A program made the position numbers and the translations under genes. Shown in pieces: positions 26,426-35,417 of a stretch of DNA of 64,000 nt. Location: assembly GCF_026153295.1 (NCBI RefSeq), contig NZ_CP110615.1, positions 2,542,001 through 2,606,000 of the forward strand, given 5' to 3'. The stretch is from Rhodococcus antarcticus (GTDB lineage Bacteria > Actinomycetota > Actinomycetes > Mycobacteriales > Mycobacteriaceae). The notes under the pieces are model-generated. The model was not told where the DNA came from and made no database searches. It saw only the letters and a program-made list of their open reading frames with translations. Each line of letters begins with the position of its first letter. Position 1 is the stretch's first letter.

Positions 26426-27154
26426 CTACGTCGTGGTCCGCGCGCCCTCCAGCTCCGCGCGCAGGGCACGGATCTCCGCAGCGAGCTCGGCCACGTCGCG
26501 CTGCGTGGCAACCTGGCCCTCCTGCTCCACCTCGCGCACCCGGTCGAGCAGCCAGGAGGCCAGCGCCGCGGTCACGATCCCCAGCAGGGCGATGCCTGCG
26601 AGCATCAGGCCGACCGCGACGGCGCGTCCGGTGCCGGTGACCGGGAAGCGGTCGCCGTAGCCGACGGTGGTCACGGTGGTGGCCGCCCACCACAGCGCAT
26701 CACCGAAGCCGGTGATGTTCGCACCGTCCTGACCGCGCTCGGCCTCGAGGACGGCCAGCGCCGCGACGAACAGCACGAGCCCGGTGGCCGTGCTGACGTA
26801 GAGGGCGACACGACCGCGCAGCGAGCCGCCGGCGTAGCGGTTGAGCACCGTCAGCAGGGTGACCAGGCGCAGCAGCCGCAGCGGGCGCAGCAGCGGCAGC
26901 ACCAGCACGGCCAGGTCCGGCAGGTGGCTCCTCACGAACGCCCGGCGCCGCTCGGCCAGGCCCAGTCGCACCAGGTAGTCCAAGCCGAACGCCACCCAGG
27001 TCACCACCGTCACCGCGTCGCACACCGCTCGCCCCGTGCCGCCCGTCCCCGGACGCAGGATCGGCCACGCGTAGGCCGCCAGGAAGGCGACGGCGGCCAC
27101 GGTCAACGGCCACTCCACGCGGTGGGCCCACCGGTCCTCTCGAGTCCTCGTCAC
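26426..27154 (-). CDS. potassium ion channel protein (voltage-gated-like)
   Basis: Membrane protein of 242 residues. The selectivity filter TVGYGD (about 162-167) sits between two helices. The N-terminal half has four hydrophobic helices, with an Arg/Leu-rich segment (RPLRLLRLVTLL, about 90-101) that looks like an S4 voltage sensor. The C-terminus (about 205-235) is a predicted short coiled coil, which could hold the tetramer together. GTG 27154 is preferred over 27238. It is divergent from nhaA, so the two cation transporters share a 250-base intergenic region. Confidence 0.9.
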   Translation of the reverse strand: MTRTREDRWAHRVEWPLTVAAVAFLAAYAWPILRPGTGGTGRAVCDAVTVVTWVAFGLDYLVRLGLAERRRAFVRSHLPDLAVLVLPLLRPLRLLRLVTLLTVLNRYAGGSLRGRVALYVSTATGLVLFVAALAVLEAERGQDGANITGFGDALWWAATTVTTVGYGDRFPVTGTGRAVAVGLMLAGIALLGIVTAALASWLLDRVREVEQEGQVATQRDVAELAAEIRALRAELEGARTTT

Positions 27155-27304
27155 GGTACGAGGGTGCCAGGACGGTCGGCGAGGTCCCTCCGGGCGGGGC
27201 CTGCGCGGAGCCCACCGGACGCCGCCGTCTGCGACCATCGTGGGTGACCGCCGCGGACGGCAGCCCCGACTGCGACGGGTCCTGCGGAGCGTCCCTCAGG
27301 GCAA

Positions 27305-27354
27305 AGACTTCCTCAAGACGCTGCTAAGATCGTCCCTGGAGCGCCGGGAAGTCT
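27305..27354 (+). promoter_or_regulatory. structured nhaA leader or operator
   Basis: An 8-bp perfect inverted repeat, AGACTTCC (27305-27312) and GGAAGTCT (27347-27354), flanks a -10-like TAAGAT (27325-27330). It ends about 50 bases before the nhaA start. It could be an operator over the promoter or, if transcription begins upstream, an RNA stem. Confidence 0.4.
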
Positions 27355-27405
27355 GGTCGGCACGATCATCAGCCATGCCCACGTCAGCCTGCCGAGAGGC
27401 TCCTC

Positions 27406-28701
27406 TTGTCCACGTCATCCCTGTTCTCCCGCGGCTCCTGGCCGGAGGCCGAGCGCATCAGTCGGCTGCTCCGCCGGGAGACCGTGGGCGGCGCCCTGCT
27501 GCTGGCGGCCACCGTGGCCGCCCTGACCTGGGCGAACTCCCCGATCTCCGACTCCTACTTCACGCTGCGGGAGCTGACGTTCGGCCCCTCAGCGCTGCAC
27601 CTGGACCTGTCCGTGTCGACCTGGGCCGGTGACGGGCTGCTGGCCATCTTCTTCTTCGTCGCCGGCCTCGAGCTCAAGCGGGAGTTCGTCGCCGGGGACC
27701 TGCGCGACCCGCGGCGGGCCGCCCTGCCCGTCGTGGCCGCCGCCGGCGGGATGATCGTTCCCGCCCTGGTCTTCACCCTGGTCAACCTCAACACCGGCGA
27801 CGGCGCCCTGCAGGGCTGGGCCATCCCGACGGCGACGGACATCGCCTTCGCGCTCGCCGTTCTCGCCGTCATCAGCACCAACCTGCCCACGGCGCTGCGG
27901 ACGTTCCTGCTGACCCTCGCCGTCGTCGACGACCTGTTCGCGATCACGATCATCGCGCTGTTCTTCACCGCCGAGCTCTCGGTGCTGCCCCTGCTGGCGG
28001 CCATGGTGCCGCTGGCACTGTTCGGCTTCCTGGTGCAGAAGCGCGTCCGCAGCTGGTGGCTGCTGCTGCCGCTGGCGTTCGCAACCTGGGCGCTGGTGCA
28101 CGCCTCGGGGGTGCACGCCACCGTCGCGGGGGTGCTGCTCGCCTTCACCGTGCCCGTGATCCGCTCCCAGTCGGCCGGCGGCCCGGACGCCGGCCCCGGG
28201 CTCGCCGAGCACCTCGAGCACCGCATCCGACCGATCTCGGCCGGCATCGCGGTCCCCGTGTTCGCCTTCCTCGCCGCCGGGGTCGCCGTCGGCGGGCTCT
28301 CCGGGCTGTCCGAGGCCCTGCGCGACCCCGTCGCGCTCGGCATCGTCGGCGGCCTCGTGGTCGGCAAGACCGTCGGTGTCACCGGGGCTACGTGGCTCAT
28401 GGCGCGGTTCACGCGGGTGAAGCTCGATCCCGACCTGCAGTGGGTCGACGTGTTCGGGCTCGCGATCCTCGCCGGCATCGGGTTCACCGTGTCCCTGCTC
28501 ATCGGCGAGCTCGCCTACGGCACCGAGAGCCTGCGCGACGACCACGTCAAGGTCGGGGTGCTCGCCGGCTCCCTGCTCGCCGGCCTCCTCGCGACCATCG
28601 TGCTGCGGGCGCGCAACCGGCACTACCGCCGCATCTGCGCCGAGGAGCAGCGCGACGACGACCACGACGGCATCCCCGACGTCTACGAGGACCACCACTG
28701 A
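27406..28701 (+). CDS. nhaA: NhaA Na+/H+ antiporter
   Basis: Inner-membrane antiporter of 431 residues that exports Na+ in exchange for protons. The ion-binding pair Asp175-Asp176 is in VVDDLF, and the assembly Asp145 is in TATDIAFAL, equivalent to Asp163/164 and Asp133 of E. coli. The C-terminal tail is acidic and His-rich ([15 protein letters not shown]), possibly a cytoplasmic metal- or Ca-sensing tail (inference). The start is TTG, with GAGAGG six bases before it. The next gene, DUF808, follows 94 bases later. Confidence 0.94.
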   Translation: MSTSSLFSRGSWPEAERISRLLRRETVGGALLLAATVAALTWANSPISDSYFTLRELTFGPSALHLDLSVSTWAGDGLLAIFFFVAGLELKREFVAGDLRDPRRAALPVVAAAGGMIVPALVFTLVNLNTGDGALQGWAIPTATDIAFALAVLAVISTNLPTALRTFLLTLAVVDDLFAITIIALFFTAELSVLPLLAAMVPLALFGFLVQKRVRSWWLLLPLAFATWALVHASGVHATVAGVLLAFTVPVIRSQSAGGPDAGPGLAEHLEHRIRPISAGIAVPVFAFLAAGVAVGGLSGLSEALRDPVALGIVGGLVVGKTVGVTGATWLMARFTRVKLDPDLQWVDVFGLAILAGIGFTVSLLIGELAYGTESLRDDHVKVGVLAGSLLAGLLATIVLRARNRHYRRICAEEQRDDDHDGIPDVYEDHH

Positions 28702-28795
28702 CGGCCGACCAGCACCGAACGGCACGAACCGGTCATGATGGCCCGGTGACCCACCGCCACGACGCCCTGTCGACCTCGACCCGGCGGGCACACCC

Positions 28796-29725
28796 GTGAG
28801 CGCAGGGCTGTTCGGGCTGCTCGACGACGTGGCGGCGCTGGCCCGCCTGGCGGCCGCCTCGGTCGACGACGTGGGGGCCGCCGCGGCCAAGGCCTCGCTC
28901 AAGGCGGCCGGCGTGGTGGTGGACGACGCGGCGGTGACCCCGCAGTACGTGCGTGGGCTCGCCGCCGAGCGCGAGGTCCCCATCATCAAGAAGATCGCCA
29001 AGGGCTCGGTCCGCAACAAGCTGGTGTTCATCCTTCCGGTGGCCCTGCTGCTGAGCCAGTTCCTGCCCGGGGCGCTCACCCCGATCCTCATGCTCGGCGG
29101 GGCCTACCTCTGCTACGAGGGCGCCGAGAAGGTGTGGCACGCGCTGGGCCACGGCGAGCACGGCGGCGGCCAGGAGCGCACGAGGTCCGAGGACGAGGTG
29201 GTGTCCTCGGCGGTGCGCACCGACCTCATCCTGTCGGCCGAGATCATGGTCATCGCGCTCAACGAGGTCGCCGACCAGGGCTTCCTCGCCCGGCTGGTCA
29301 TCCTGGTCCTCGTCGGGCTGCTCATCACGGTGCTGGTCTACGGCGCGGTCGCGCTCATCGTGAAGATGGACGACCTCGGTCTGGCCATGGTCGAGCGGTC
29401 CGGGGCGCAGAGCCGTTCCGGACGGTTCGGTGCCGGCCTGGTCACGGCCATGCCGAAGGTGCTCAGCGTGCTCTCGGTGGTCGGCACGGCGGCGATGCTG
29501 TGGGTCGGCGGGCACATCGAGCTGGTGGGGATGGACGAGCTGGGGCTGCGAGCCCCCTACGACCTGGTGCACCACCTCGAGGAGGCCGTCCGCGACGCGG
29601 TGCCCGGCATCGGCGGGGTGCTCGCGTGGCTGACCAACACCGCGTTCTCCGCACTGCTCGGGGCCGTGCTGGGCGCGGTGGTGCTCGCCGTCATGACCGC
29701 GGTGAAGAAGGTCCGGGCCCGCTGA
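28796..29725 (+). CDS. DUF808-family inner-membrane protein
   Basis: Membrane protein of 309 residues of the DUF808 (YedI) family, function unknown. Family features are the N-terminal LFGLLDDVAALA (5-16), KASLKAAGVVVDDAAV near 32-47, PIIKKIAKGSVRNKL near 62-76, and the LSAEIMVIALNEV segment near 143-155. About six helices. GTG start; same strand as nhaA, possibly co-transcribed. Confidence 0.9.
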   Translation: MSAGLFGLLDDVAALARLAAASVDDVGAAAAKASLKAAGVVVDDAAVTPQYVRGLAAEREVPIIKKIAKGSVRNKLVFILPVALLLSQFLPGALTPILMLGGAYLCYEGAEKVWHALGHGEHGGGQERTRSEDEVVSSAVRTDLILSAEIMVIALNEVADQGFLARLVILVLVGLLITVLVYGAVALIVKMDDLGLAMVERSGAQSRSGRFGAGLVTAMPKVLSVLSVVGTAAMLWVGGHIELVGMDELGLRAPYDLVHHLEEAVRDAVPGIGGVLAWLTNTAFSALLGAVLGAVVLAVMTAVKKVRAR

Positions 29726-29830
29726 CCTGGCGACGGTGCCGCGGGACCGCACGCACCCGGGACGGGTCTTGCCCGCGGGGCCGACCGGTCCTACTGTGCG
29801 CGAGTCACCGACAGCCTGGGGGATGTTCTC

Positions 29831-30397
29831 GTGCCCGACTTCAGCAAGCACGACGAACAGCCGCAGCCGCCCTACGGCCAGCCCGCACCTCCTTCCTACG
29901 GGGCCCCAACGCCCACGTACGGCCAGCCGGCGCTCTACTACGGTGCGCCCGCCCTTTACCACGGCCCGCCGGCGTCACCACCGGCCGTGCAGCCGGGCTA
30001 CCGGCAGGCCTACGGGTACCCCGTCCCGAGCGGCAACGGCCCGACCGGAAAGATCCGTGGAACGGGCGTGGCCGTCCTGCTGACGATCGTGACCTTCGGG
30101 ATCTACCCGCTGTACTGGTACTACGTGGTGCACGACGAGATGAAGCGCCACACCGGCCAGGGCCTCGGCGGCGGGCTCGCGCTGCTCATCGCCTTCTTCA
30201 TCGGCGTGGTGGTGCCCTTCATCACCGCGAACGAGGTGGGCGAGCTGTACACCCGTCGGGGGTGGAGGGCCCCGGTCAGCGGAGCCACCGGGCTCTGGTA
30301 CTTCCCCGGCGCCTTCATCCTCGTCGGCCCGCTCGTGTGGTTCGTCAAGACCAACGGTGCGCTCAACGCCTACTGGCGGGCGCTCGGCGCAAGCTGA
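29831..30397 (+). CDS. DUF4234 membrane protein with Pro/Tyr-rich N-terminus
   Basis: Protein of 188 residues. The first 65 are repeats of PxYGxP/YGQPA type, low-complexity and probably disordered in the cytoplasm. The DUF4234 domain follows, with three or four helices and the family signature VTFGIYPLYWYY near 88-99. Function unknown. GTG start in a region with TACTGT (about 29791) as a possible -10. The next ORF downstream is only a regulator remnant. Confidence 0.87.
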   Translation: MPDFSKHDEQPQPPYGQPAPPSYGAPTPTYGQPALYYGAPALYHGPPASPPAVQPGYRQAYGYPVPSGNGPTGKIRGTGVAVLLTIVTFGIYPLYWYYVVHDEMKRHTGQGLGGGLALLIAFFIGVVVPFITANEVGELYTRRGWRAPVSGATGLWYFPGAFILVGPLVWFVKTNGALNAYWRALGAS

Positions 30398-30409
30398 GCT
30401 GGATCGTGA

Positions 30410-30676
30410 CCAGCAAGCCCGACGACGCGGCGCGTCGAGCGCGCCATGGCACTGCTGCGCCGCGGCGACCTCACCGTCACCGAGGTCTGCTTCGCCGTGG
30501 GCTGCTCCTCGCTGGGCACGTTCAGCACCCGGTTCACCGAGCTGGTCGGCGTGCCACCCAGCGTGTTCCGCCGCGAGGCCGCGGGCACCGCAGCACTGCC
30601 GTCGTGCGTGGTGAAGACCGTGGGGCGACCGGTCAGGAATCGAGAAGCACGCCCCGCACCGCCGCACCTAGCGTGA
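30410..30676 (+). pseudogene. AraC-family regulator remnant, C-terminal HTH only
   Basis: After an in-frame stop at 30407, the frame reads RRVERAMALLRRGDLTVTEV and then CFAVGCSSLGTFSTRFTELVG...PSVFRRE. This is the second helix-turn-helix of an AraC DNA-binding domain. The first HTH and the effector domain are missing, and the sequence before it belongs to the DUF4234 gene. AraC genes often stand directly before a VOC gene like the next one, so this is the end of the old local regulator. Confidence 0.75.
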
Positions 30677-30681
30677 GCGCC

Positions 30682-31092
30682 ATGGACCTCACCCTGCACT
30701 CGACCTTCCTGCCGCACAACGACGCCGAGGCCTCGCTGGCCTTCTACCGCGACACCCTGGGGCTGGAGGTGCGCGCCGACGTGGGCTGGGGTGGCCACCG
30801 CTGGATCACCGTCGGTCCCGCCGACCAGCCCAGCAGCGCGATCGTGCTGGAGCCGCCCGCGATGGACCCGGGCCTGACCGACGACGAGCGCCGCACCATC
30901 ACCGAGCTCATGGCCAAGGGCAGCTACGCGCGGATCATCCTCGTCACCGCCGACCTCGACGCCACGTTCGAGAAGGTCCAGGCCTCCGGGGCCGAGGTGA
31001 TCCAGGAGCCCACCGACCAGCCCTACGGCGTGCGCGACTGCGCCTTCCGCGACCCGGCCGGCAACCACGTCCGCATCAACCAGGCGGTCTGA
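30682..31092 (+). CDS. VOC-superfamily (glyoxalase/bleomycin-resistance-like) protein
   Basis: Protein of 136 residues with two beta-alpha-beta-beta-beta modules. The N-terminal ASLAFYRDTLGLEV (15-28) and the C-terminal GVRDCAFRDPAGNHVRI (about 116-132) are typical. Metal ligands are not clearly all present, so the activity is unknown. TAGCGT (30669-30674) ends seven bases before the ATG, suggesting a leaderless mRNA. Its upstream AraC regulator is truncated. Confidence 0.9.
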   Translation: MDLTLHSTFLPHNDAEASLAFYRDTLGLEVRADVGWGGHRWITVGPADQPSSAIVLEPPAMDPGLTDDERRTITELMAKGSYARIILVTADLDATFEKVQASGAEVIQEPTDQPYGVRDCAFRDPAGNHVRINQAV

Positions 31093-31098
31093 GCCGGC

Positions 31099-31860
31099 TC
31101 AGCCGAGCCAGGGCGTGATCATCTCCGTCATGGCGTCGCCGAGCGCAGCCTGCAGCGTCGGCCCGTAGGTGATGCGGCCGACGCCCAGGCGGGCGAAGCG
31201 GGCGAGGTCGTGGCGCACCGGGTGCGCGGTGCAGTTCACCGGGACCGAGACCGCCGCTACCACGGCGGTGATGAGCTCGTCGTCGTGCTGGATGCGGACG
31301 GGGTACACGCTGCTCGCGCCCGCCTCGACCATCGCCTGCAGCCGCTCGATCGCCTCGTCGGCCACCGCAGCCGCGTTCTCGGCGTGCAGGAACAGGTCGG
31401 TGCGGCCGTTGATCCACAGCGGCACACCGTGGGTGTCGGCGGCGGCGCGCAGCCCGGCGACGTACTCGGCGTGCTCGGGCGTGGAGCGCACCCGGCCACC
31501 CTCGGAGTGCACCGTGTCCTCCAGGTTCAGCCCCACCCCGCCGACCTCCAACAACCCGGCCACCAAGTCAGCCGGGCTCTGGCCGTAGCCCGCCTCCAGG
31601 TCCACCGACACGGGCACGTCCACGGCGGCGATGATCGGGCGCACCGCGTCCAGCACCTCCTGGAACGTCTGCCCCTCGTGGTCCTCGGCGCCGCGGGAGT
31701 CGGCCAGCGGGTGACTGCCGATGGTGAGCGCGGTGAAGCCGGCCGCCACTGCCGTGCGCGCCGACCACACGTCCCACACCGTCGGCAGCACCAGCGGGTG
31801 ACCGTCGGCGTGCAAGGTGGCCAGGGTGGTCGCGCGGGCGACAAGCGTGTCGGTGTTCAT
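31099..31860 (-). CDS. PEP mutase / isocitrate lyase family protein
   Basis: TIM-barrel protein of 253 residues of the phosphoenolpyruvate mutase-like group. Recognisable are WDVWSARTAVAAGF (29-42), the metal-binding SVDLEAGYG near 84-92 and NLEDTVH near 111-117, and INGRTDLFL near 149-157. The Cys of true isocitrate lyases (KKCGH) is absent. The group includes carboxyvinyl-carboxyphosphonate mutase and 2-methylisocitrate lyase-like enzymes; the substrate is not determined. Its last 26 bases are repeated at 33797-33822. Confidence 0.88.
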   Translation of the reverse strand: MNTDTLVARATTLATLHADGHPLVLPTVWDVWSARTAVAAGFTALTIGSHPLADSRGAEDHEGQTFQEVLDAVRPIIAAVDVPVSVDLEAGYGQSPADLVAGLLEVGGVGLNLEDTVHSEGGRVRSTPEHAEYVAGLRAAADTHGVPLWINGRTDLFLHAENAAAVADEAIERLQAMVEAGASSVYPVRIQHDDELITAVVAAVSVPVNCTAHPVRHDLARFARLGVGRITYGPTLQAALGDAMTEMITPWLG

Positions 31861-31878
31861 GACCTACACGGTAGGGCC

Positions 31879-32283
31879 GTGGCACCCGAGGGCGTTGACG
31901 AGGCGCTGGCCCGGATCGCCGCCGACAAGCCGCAAGACCGACCCCTGGGTGCGCACCCTGCAGAAGGACCTGCGCCGCCGGATGCTCGACGAGCTCGTCG
32001 CACGCGGGACCCGAGGCGGCCATCCGCACCCGGCTCGACGCGGCCGTGCTCCACGGGATGCAGCCCGACGAGGCCACTGCCGCGCTGGTGAGTCTCGTCC
32101 ACGCGGCGCAGCTGCGCGGAGCAGCGTTCCCGGGGGCCGACCGCAAGCCCACTCGAGAAGCGGATGACCGAGATCGCCGAGGGCAGCTGGGGCAGCAGGG
32201 CCGTTCGCGACGCCGTCGCCCAGGTGTACGCCGCCACGTCCGTTGCGATGATCGCCACGACGGTGGTCGTCACCTCGAGCTGA
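31879..32283 (+). pseudogene. decayed GPP34 (GOLPH3-like) gene
   Basis: Three frames together give a GPP34 protein: EALARIAADKP, then WVRTLQKDLRRRMLDELVARG, then RLDAAVLHGMQPDEATAALVS, then MTEIAEGSWGSRAVRDAVAQ to a TGA at 32281. At least three frame changes are needed. The segment after VARG looks deleted and the N-terminal third is absent. The family binds phosphoinositides in eukaryotes; bacterial versions are uncharacterised. The following 269 bases to 32552 hold no gene I can support, and must contain the promoter of the next gene. Confidence 0.75.
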
Positions 32284-32552
32284 GCGGGCAGAGGGTCGCC
32301 GGCACCGAGTCCCGGAACGCCGCAATACGGCATCTGTGCTCCTCGGCCGCTACCTGGCGGTCACGCGCACCCCCGAAACCCGCTCCCGCCCTGGTTCCGT
32401 CCATGGCCGGTCCCGCGCAGACTGTGACCCGTGACACTTCCCCGCCCCCAGTCACGTGATGAACGGAGGGAGGCGCTGCTGACCGACTGACCGAGCGCCT
32501 ACCCGTACACCCCGATCACCCCAGGCCCGTTCAACGACGAGAGGGACCACCC

Positions 32553-33746
32553 ATGAGCACTCCCACCACAAGCCGCACCGAGGCGATCGCCGCCGCGGCC
32601 GACGCCGTCGTCCAGCGGGTCGGGGCCGAGGTGCCCGGCGTCGTGGCCGGCGTCACCGACCGCGAGCAGAACCTCTACCTCGGTGCCGCGGGCTCCCGCG
32701 ACCTCGGCACCGGCGAGCCGATGACCACCGATACCGTCATGGCCATCTTCTCCACCACCAAGGCCATCACCGGCACCACCGCGCTGCAGCTCGTGGAGCA
32801 GGGTGACCTCGACCTCGATGCCCCCGCCTCGGACTACGTCCCCGCCCTCGGGGACGTCCAGGTGCTCGACGGCTTCGACGACGCCGGCCAGCCCGTCCTG
32901 CGGGCCCCGCGCTCGGCCATCACCACCAAGCAGCTCCTGCTGCACACCGCCGGGTTCGGCTACGACTTCTTCAACACCCAGTACAACCGGCTGGCCACCG
33001 AGCACGGCCAGCCCTCCATCGTCAGCGCGACGCGGCGGGCGCTGCAGACGCCGCTGCTGTTCGACCCCGGCACCCAGTGGGAGTACGGGTCCAACATGGA
33101 CTGGGCCGGGCAGGTCGTCGAGGCCATCACCGGCAAGCGCCTGGGCGAGGTGATGCAGGAGCGGGTGTTCGCACCGCTGGGCATGACCGACTCCGCGTTC
33201 ACCCTCACCGACGCCACCCGCCCACGGCTGGCCACCATGCACCAGCGCGGCGAGGACGGAACCCTGGTGCCCACGGAGTTCCAGCTGCCCGAGCCGGAGA
33301 TCCACATGGGCGGGCACGGCCTGCACTCCACCGTGGGTGACTACCTGCGCTTCCTGCGCATGTGGCTCAACGACGGGGCGTCGGACTCCGGCGAGGCGGT
33401 GCTCAAGCCGGAGACGGTGCGGATGGCCGAGGCCAACCACCTGGGCGACCTCAAGGTCAAGATGCTGCCCGGGGTCATCCCGAGCCTGTCCAACGACGCC
33501 GAGTTCTTCCCCGGCATGCCCAAGTCCTGGGCGTACACCTTCATGGTCAACGACGAGGACGCCCCCACCGGACGCCCCGCCGGCAGCCTCGCGTGGGCCG
33601 GGCTAGCCAACCTCTACTACTGGATCGACCGCCGCAACGGCATCGCCGGGTTCTGGGGCACCCAGATCCTCCCGTTCGCCGACGCGGCCTCGGTCACCGG
33701 CTACCTGGAGATGGAGACCGCCGTCTACGACGCACTGAACGGCTGA
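32553..33746 (+). CDS. serine hydrolase, class C beta-lactamase-like (esterase EstB type)
   Basis: Protein of 397 residues with the penicillin-binding/beta-lactamase fold. The nucleophile motif STTK (SxxK, near 67-70) and the YGSN motif (YxN, near 176-179) are clear. The third motif is HxG-like, with GHGLHS near 253-258 as the candidate. No signal peptide is seen, so a cytoplasmic esterase is likelier than a secreted beta-lactamase. The ATG follows GAGAGGG. It ends at a strong hairpin. Confidence 0.9.
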   Translation: MSTPTTSRTEAIAAAADAVVQRVGAEVPGVVAGVTDREQNLYLGAAGSRDLGTGEPMTTDTVMAIFSTTKAITGTTALQLVEQGDLDLDAPASDYVPALGDVQVLDGFDDAGQPVLRAPRSAITTKQLLLHTAGFGYDFFNTQYNRLATEHGQPSIVSATRRALQTPLLFDPGTQWEYGSNMDWAGQVVEAITGKRLGEVMQERVFAPLGMTDSAFTLTDATRPRLATMHQRGEDGTLVPTEFQLPEPEIHMGGHGLHSTVGDYLRFLRMWLNDGASDSGEAVLKPETVRMAEANHLGDLKVKMLPGVIPSLSNDAEFFPGMPKSWAYTFMVNDEDAPTGRPAGSLAWAGLANLYYWIDRRNGIAGFWGTQILPFADAASVTGYLEMETAVYDALNG

Positions 33747-33752
33747 AGCACG

Positions 33753-33790
33753 CGACGGCGGGGACGGGTTCGCGCCTGTTCCTGCCGTCG
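33753..33790 (+). terminator. hairpin terminator after the serine hydrolase
   Basis: Arms 33753-33768 and 33775-33790 pair over 16 bases with three G-U wobbles and a six-base loop (TTCGCG), five bases after the stop. Confidence 0.75.
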
Positions 33791-33796
33791 GGGGGT

Positions 33797-33822
33797 GCTC
33801 AGCCGAGCCAGGGCGCGATCAT
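33797..33822. repeat. copy of the end of the PEP-mutase-like gene
   Basis: These 26 bases match 31097-31122 at 25 positions, in the same orientation. On the minus strand they read MIAPWLG and a stop, against MITPWLG and a stop in the intact gene. It is either the last scrap of a deleted paralogue or one end of a duplicated segment. Confidence 0.85.
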
Positions 33823-33843
33823 TGCCACGCTCGCGGTGCGACG

Positions 33844-35292
33844 TCAGGTGTACGCGGCCGAGGTTCGCGCCAGTCCCGAGCTCGCGCGCCACTCCTCCGC
33901 CGCCGCCTCGACGGTGTACTCGAGCAAGTGGTTGTCCGCCATGGACTCGAGCGCTTCGCGAACCTGAGCCGGGGTGGCGTGGAAGAACTCCCGTCGGGCG
34001 TTCACGAGATTCACCCGTACCGCGGCGAAGTGGTGGTGCAACCGCAGCTCGAGGCCGACAGCATCCGGGCTGAAGATGAGGGCGTGCGTGTCGAACGTGA
34101 ACGGCACCGAAGCGTCACCCAGCTCGCGAACCCGATCCATCGGGTCCTGGCGTCGGGTCATGCCGATCTTCACCATCCGCTCCCCGAAGGCCCCGACGTT
34201 GGAGATCACGTACACGTAGCCCATCCGCACGTGGGCGGCACGGCTGATCACCTGCTCGATGGCACCGTCGATCTCACCGAGCTTGGACCGCATCTCCTCT
34301 GCACCAGCGTGGTTGCCGGACGCTTCCATCCGGGCGAGCACGTTCTCGACGTGGTTTCGCTCCTTCTCCAACCGAGCCTTCTCGCGGTTGAACTCCCGCT
34401 GGGCGGCCTGCTCCTCGCGGAGTCGCTCCTTCGCCGCCCGGGTCGTCTCCTTCTCGGCCTCGACCTTGGCCAGGTAGTCGGCCATCACCTCGATCTCGTA
34501 GCTGCGCACGTGGTGGTACGCCGGCGAGATCGCGATGTTCATCGTCCCGCCGAGCCGCGCGATGGTGTTCGCCGCCTTCGTCAGCCGTTCCACCGACGCG
34601 GACCGGGAGTGCGGCTTCACCGTGCGGACGCAGTTGTCCGCCTCTGCGTTGTAGGCGCGCAGCAGCAGCTTGGAGAAGTCAGTCACCATCTTCCGGCCCT
34701 TCACCGCCGACCCATCGACCTGCCAGGTCTTGGGCGCGTCGACGGCCCGGCCCGCGGTGATCAGGTCCTTGCTCTCGCTCCTGATCCGGGCGAGCAGGTC
34801 CTTGTAGGCGACGGCGCTCTCCAGCGGGTGCGCGTAGTCGTAGATGCCTGCCTCCTGCAGCAGCGCGATCTCCTGCGTCTCGACGATCTCCCGACGCGCG
34901 GCGGCGAGCTCGTGACGGGCCTGGACCACCTGCTGCTGCAGCTCGGCGAGCTGGTGCTGCGCCACCCCGAGCTCATCGCGGACACCCTCCGCCGCGATCG
35001 CGAGCTCGACGGTGCCGAGCAGCCCTGCCGTGTCCAGTGCTGCACGGAGCTGGGCGTTCTCCTCCTCCAACGCCTTCTTGCCGGCGCCGAACAGTCCGCC
35101 CCCGGAACGCGCCGCCGGAGGGACGAGCACCGGCGCACCCGACGACCCGGGTGCGGCTGGAGCGTCCTCGACCCAGAACACCCATCCCGGTGGTGCCGCA
35201 GGCCAGCTCGGGAGCGGCGCCCACCGCTCCGGCGGCACCCAACCGTCAGGCGGTACCGGCCACCCGGGTGGAACCACGAACCGTCGTGCCAC
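33844..35292 (-). CDS. DUF4041 / T5orf172 (GIY-YIG-like) protein
   Basis: Protein of 482 residues in four parts. The N-terminus (1-40) is a Pro/Trp repeat (PPGWPVPP, GWVPP, PSWPAAPPGWVFW), a motif seen in various actinobacterial accessory proteins. Two coiled coils follow (about 75-140 and 270-350), with DUF4041 between them. The C-terminal domain is T5orf172/GIY-YIG-like (about 365-455), with GYVYVISN, KIGMTRR, RVRELG, a Glu in GLELRLHHHF and a Phe-rich end. The family is common on phages and mobile elements, and nuclease activity is plausible but unproven. GTG start; the stop abuts the PEP-mutase remnant. Confidence 0.82.
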   Translation of the reverse strand: MARRFVVPPGWPVPPDGWVPPERWAPLPSWPAAPPGWVFWVEDAPAAPGSSGAPVLVPPAARSGGGLFGAGKKALEEENAQLRAALDTAGLLGTVELAIAAEGVRDELGVAQHQLAELQQQVVQARHELAAARREIVETQEIALLQEAGIYDYAHPLESAVAYKDLLARIRSESKDLITAGRAVDAPKTWQVDGSAVKGRKMVTDFSKLLLRAYNAEADNCVRTVKPHSRSASVERLTKAANTIARLGGTMNIAISPAYHHVRSYEIEVMADYLAKVEAEKETTRAAKERLREEQAAQREFNREKARLEKERNHVENVLARMEASGNHAGAEEMRSKLGEIDGAIEQVISRAAHVRMGYVYVISNVGAFGERMVKIGMTRRQDPMDRVRELGDASVPFTFDTHALIFSPDAVGLELRLHHHFAAVRVNLVNARREFFHATPAQVREALESMADNHLLEYTVEAAAEEWRASSGLARTSAAYT

Positions 35293-35417
35293 AACGCCCC
35301 CCTCGGACCACCGGCGTCAATGCCGTGCGGGCAGTGAACCATTCGCCGTCCAGGCCTGCGACGGGCACCAGGATTCGAGGGTGAGGGGGCTGTGGCAGTG
35401 GGGAGCGCGGGCGGACC

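Noticed and set aside
30446-30676. Independent 76-residue regulator
   Set aside because: Its start lies in the middle of an AraC domain and lacks a ribosome site; remnant is the simpler reading.
32270-32455. A 61-codon minus-strand ORF after the GPP34 remnant
   Set aside because: No ribosome site, no promoter-like hexamer, no recognisable sequence; compatible with chance in GC-rich DNA.
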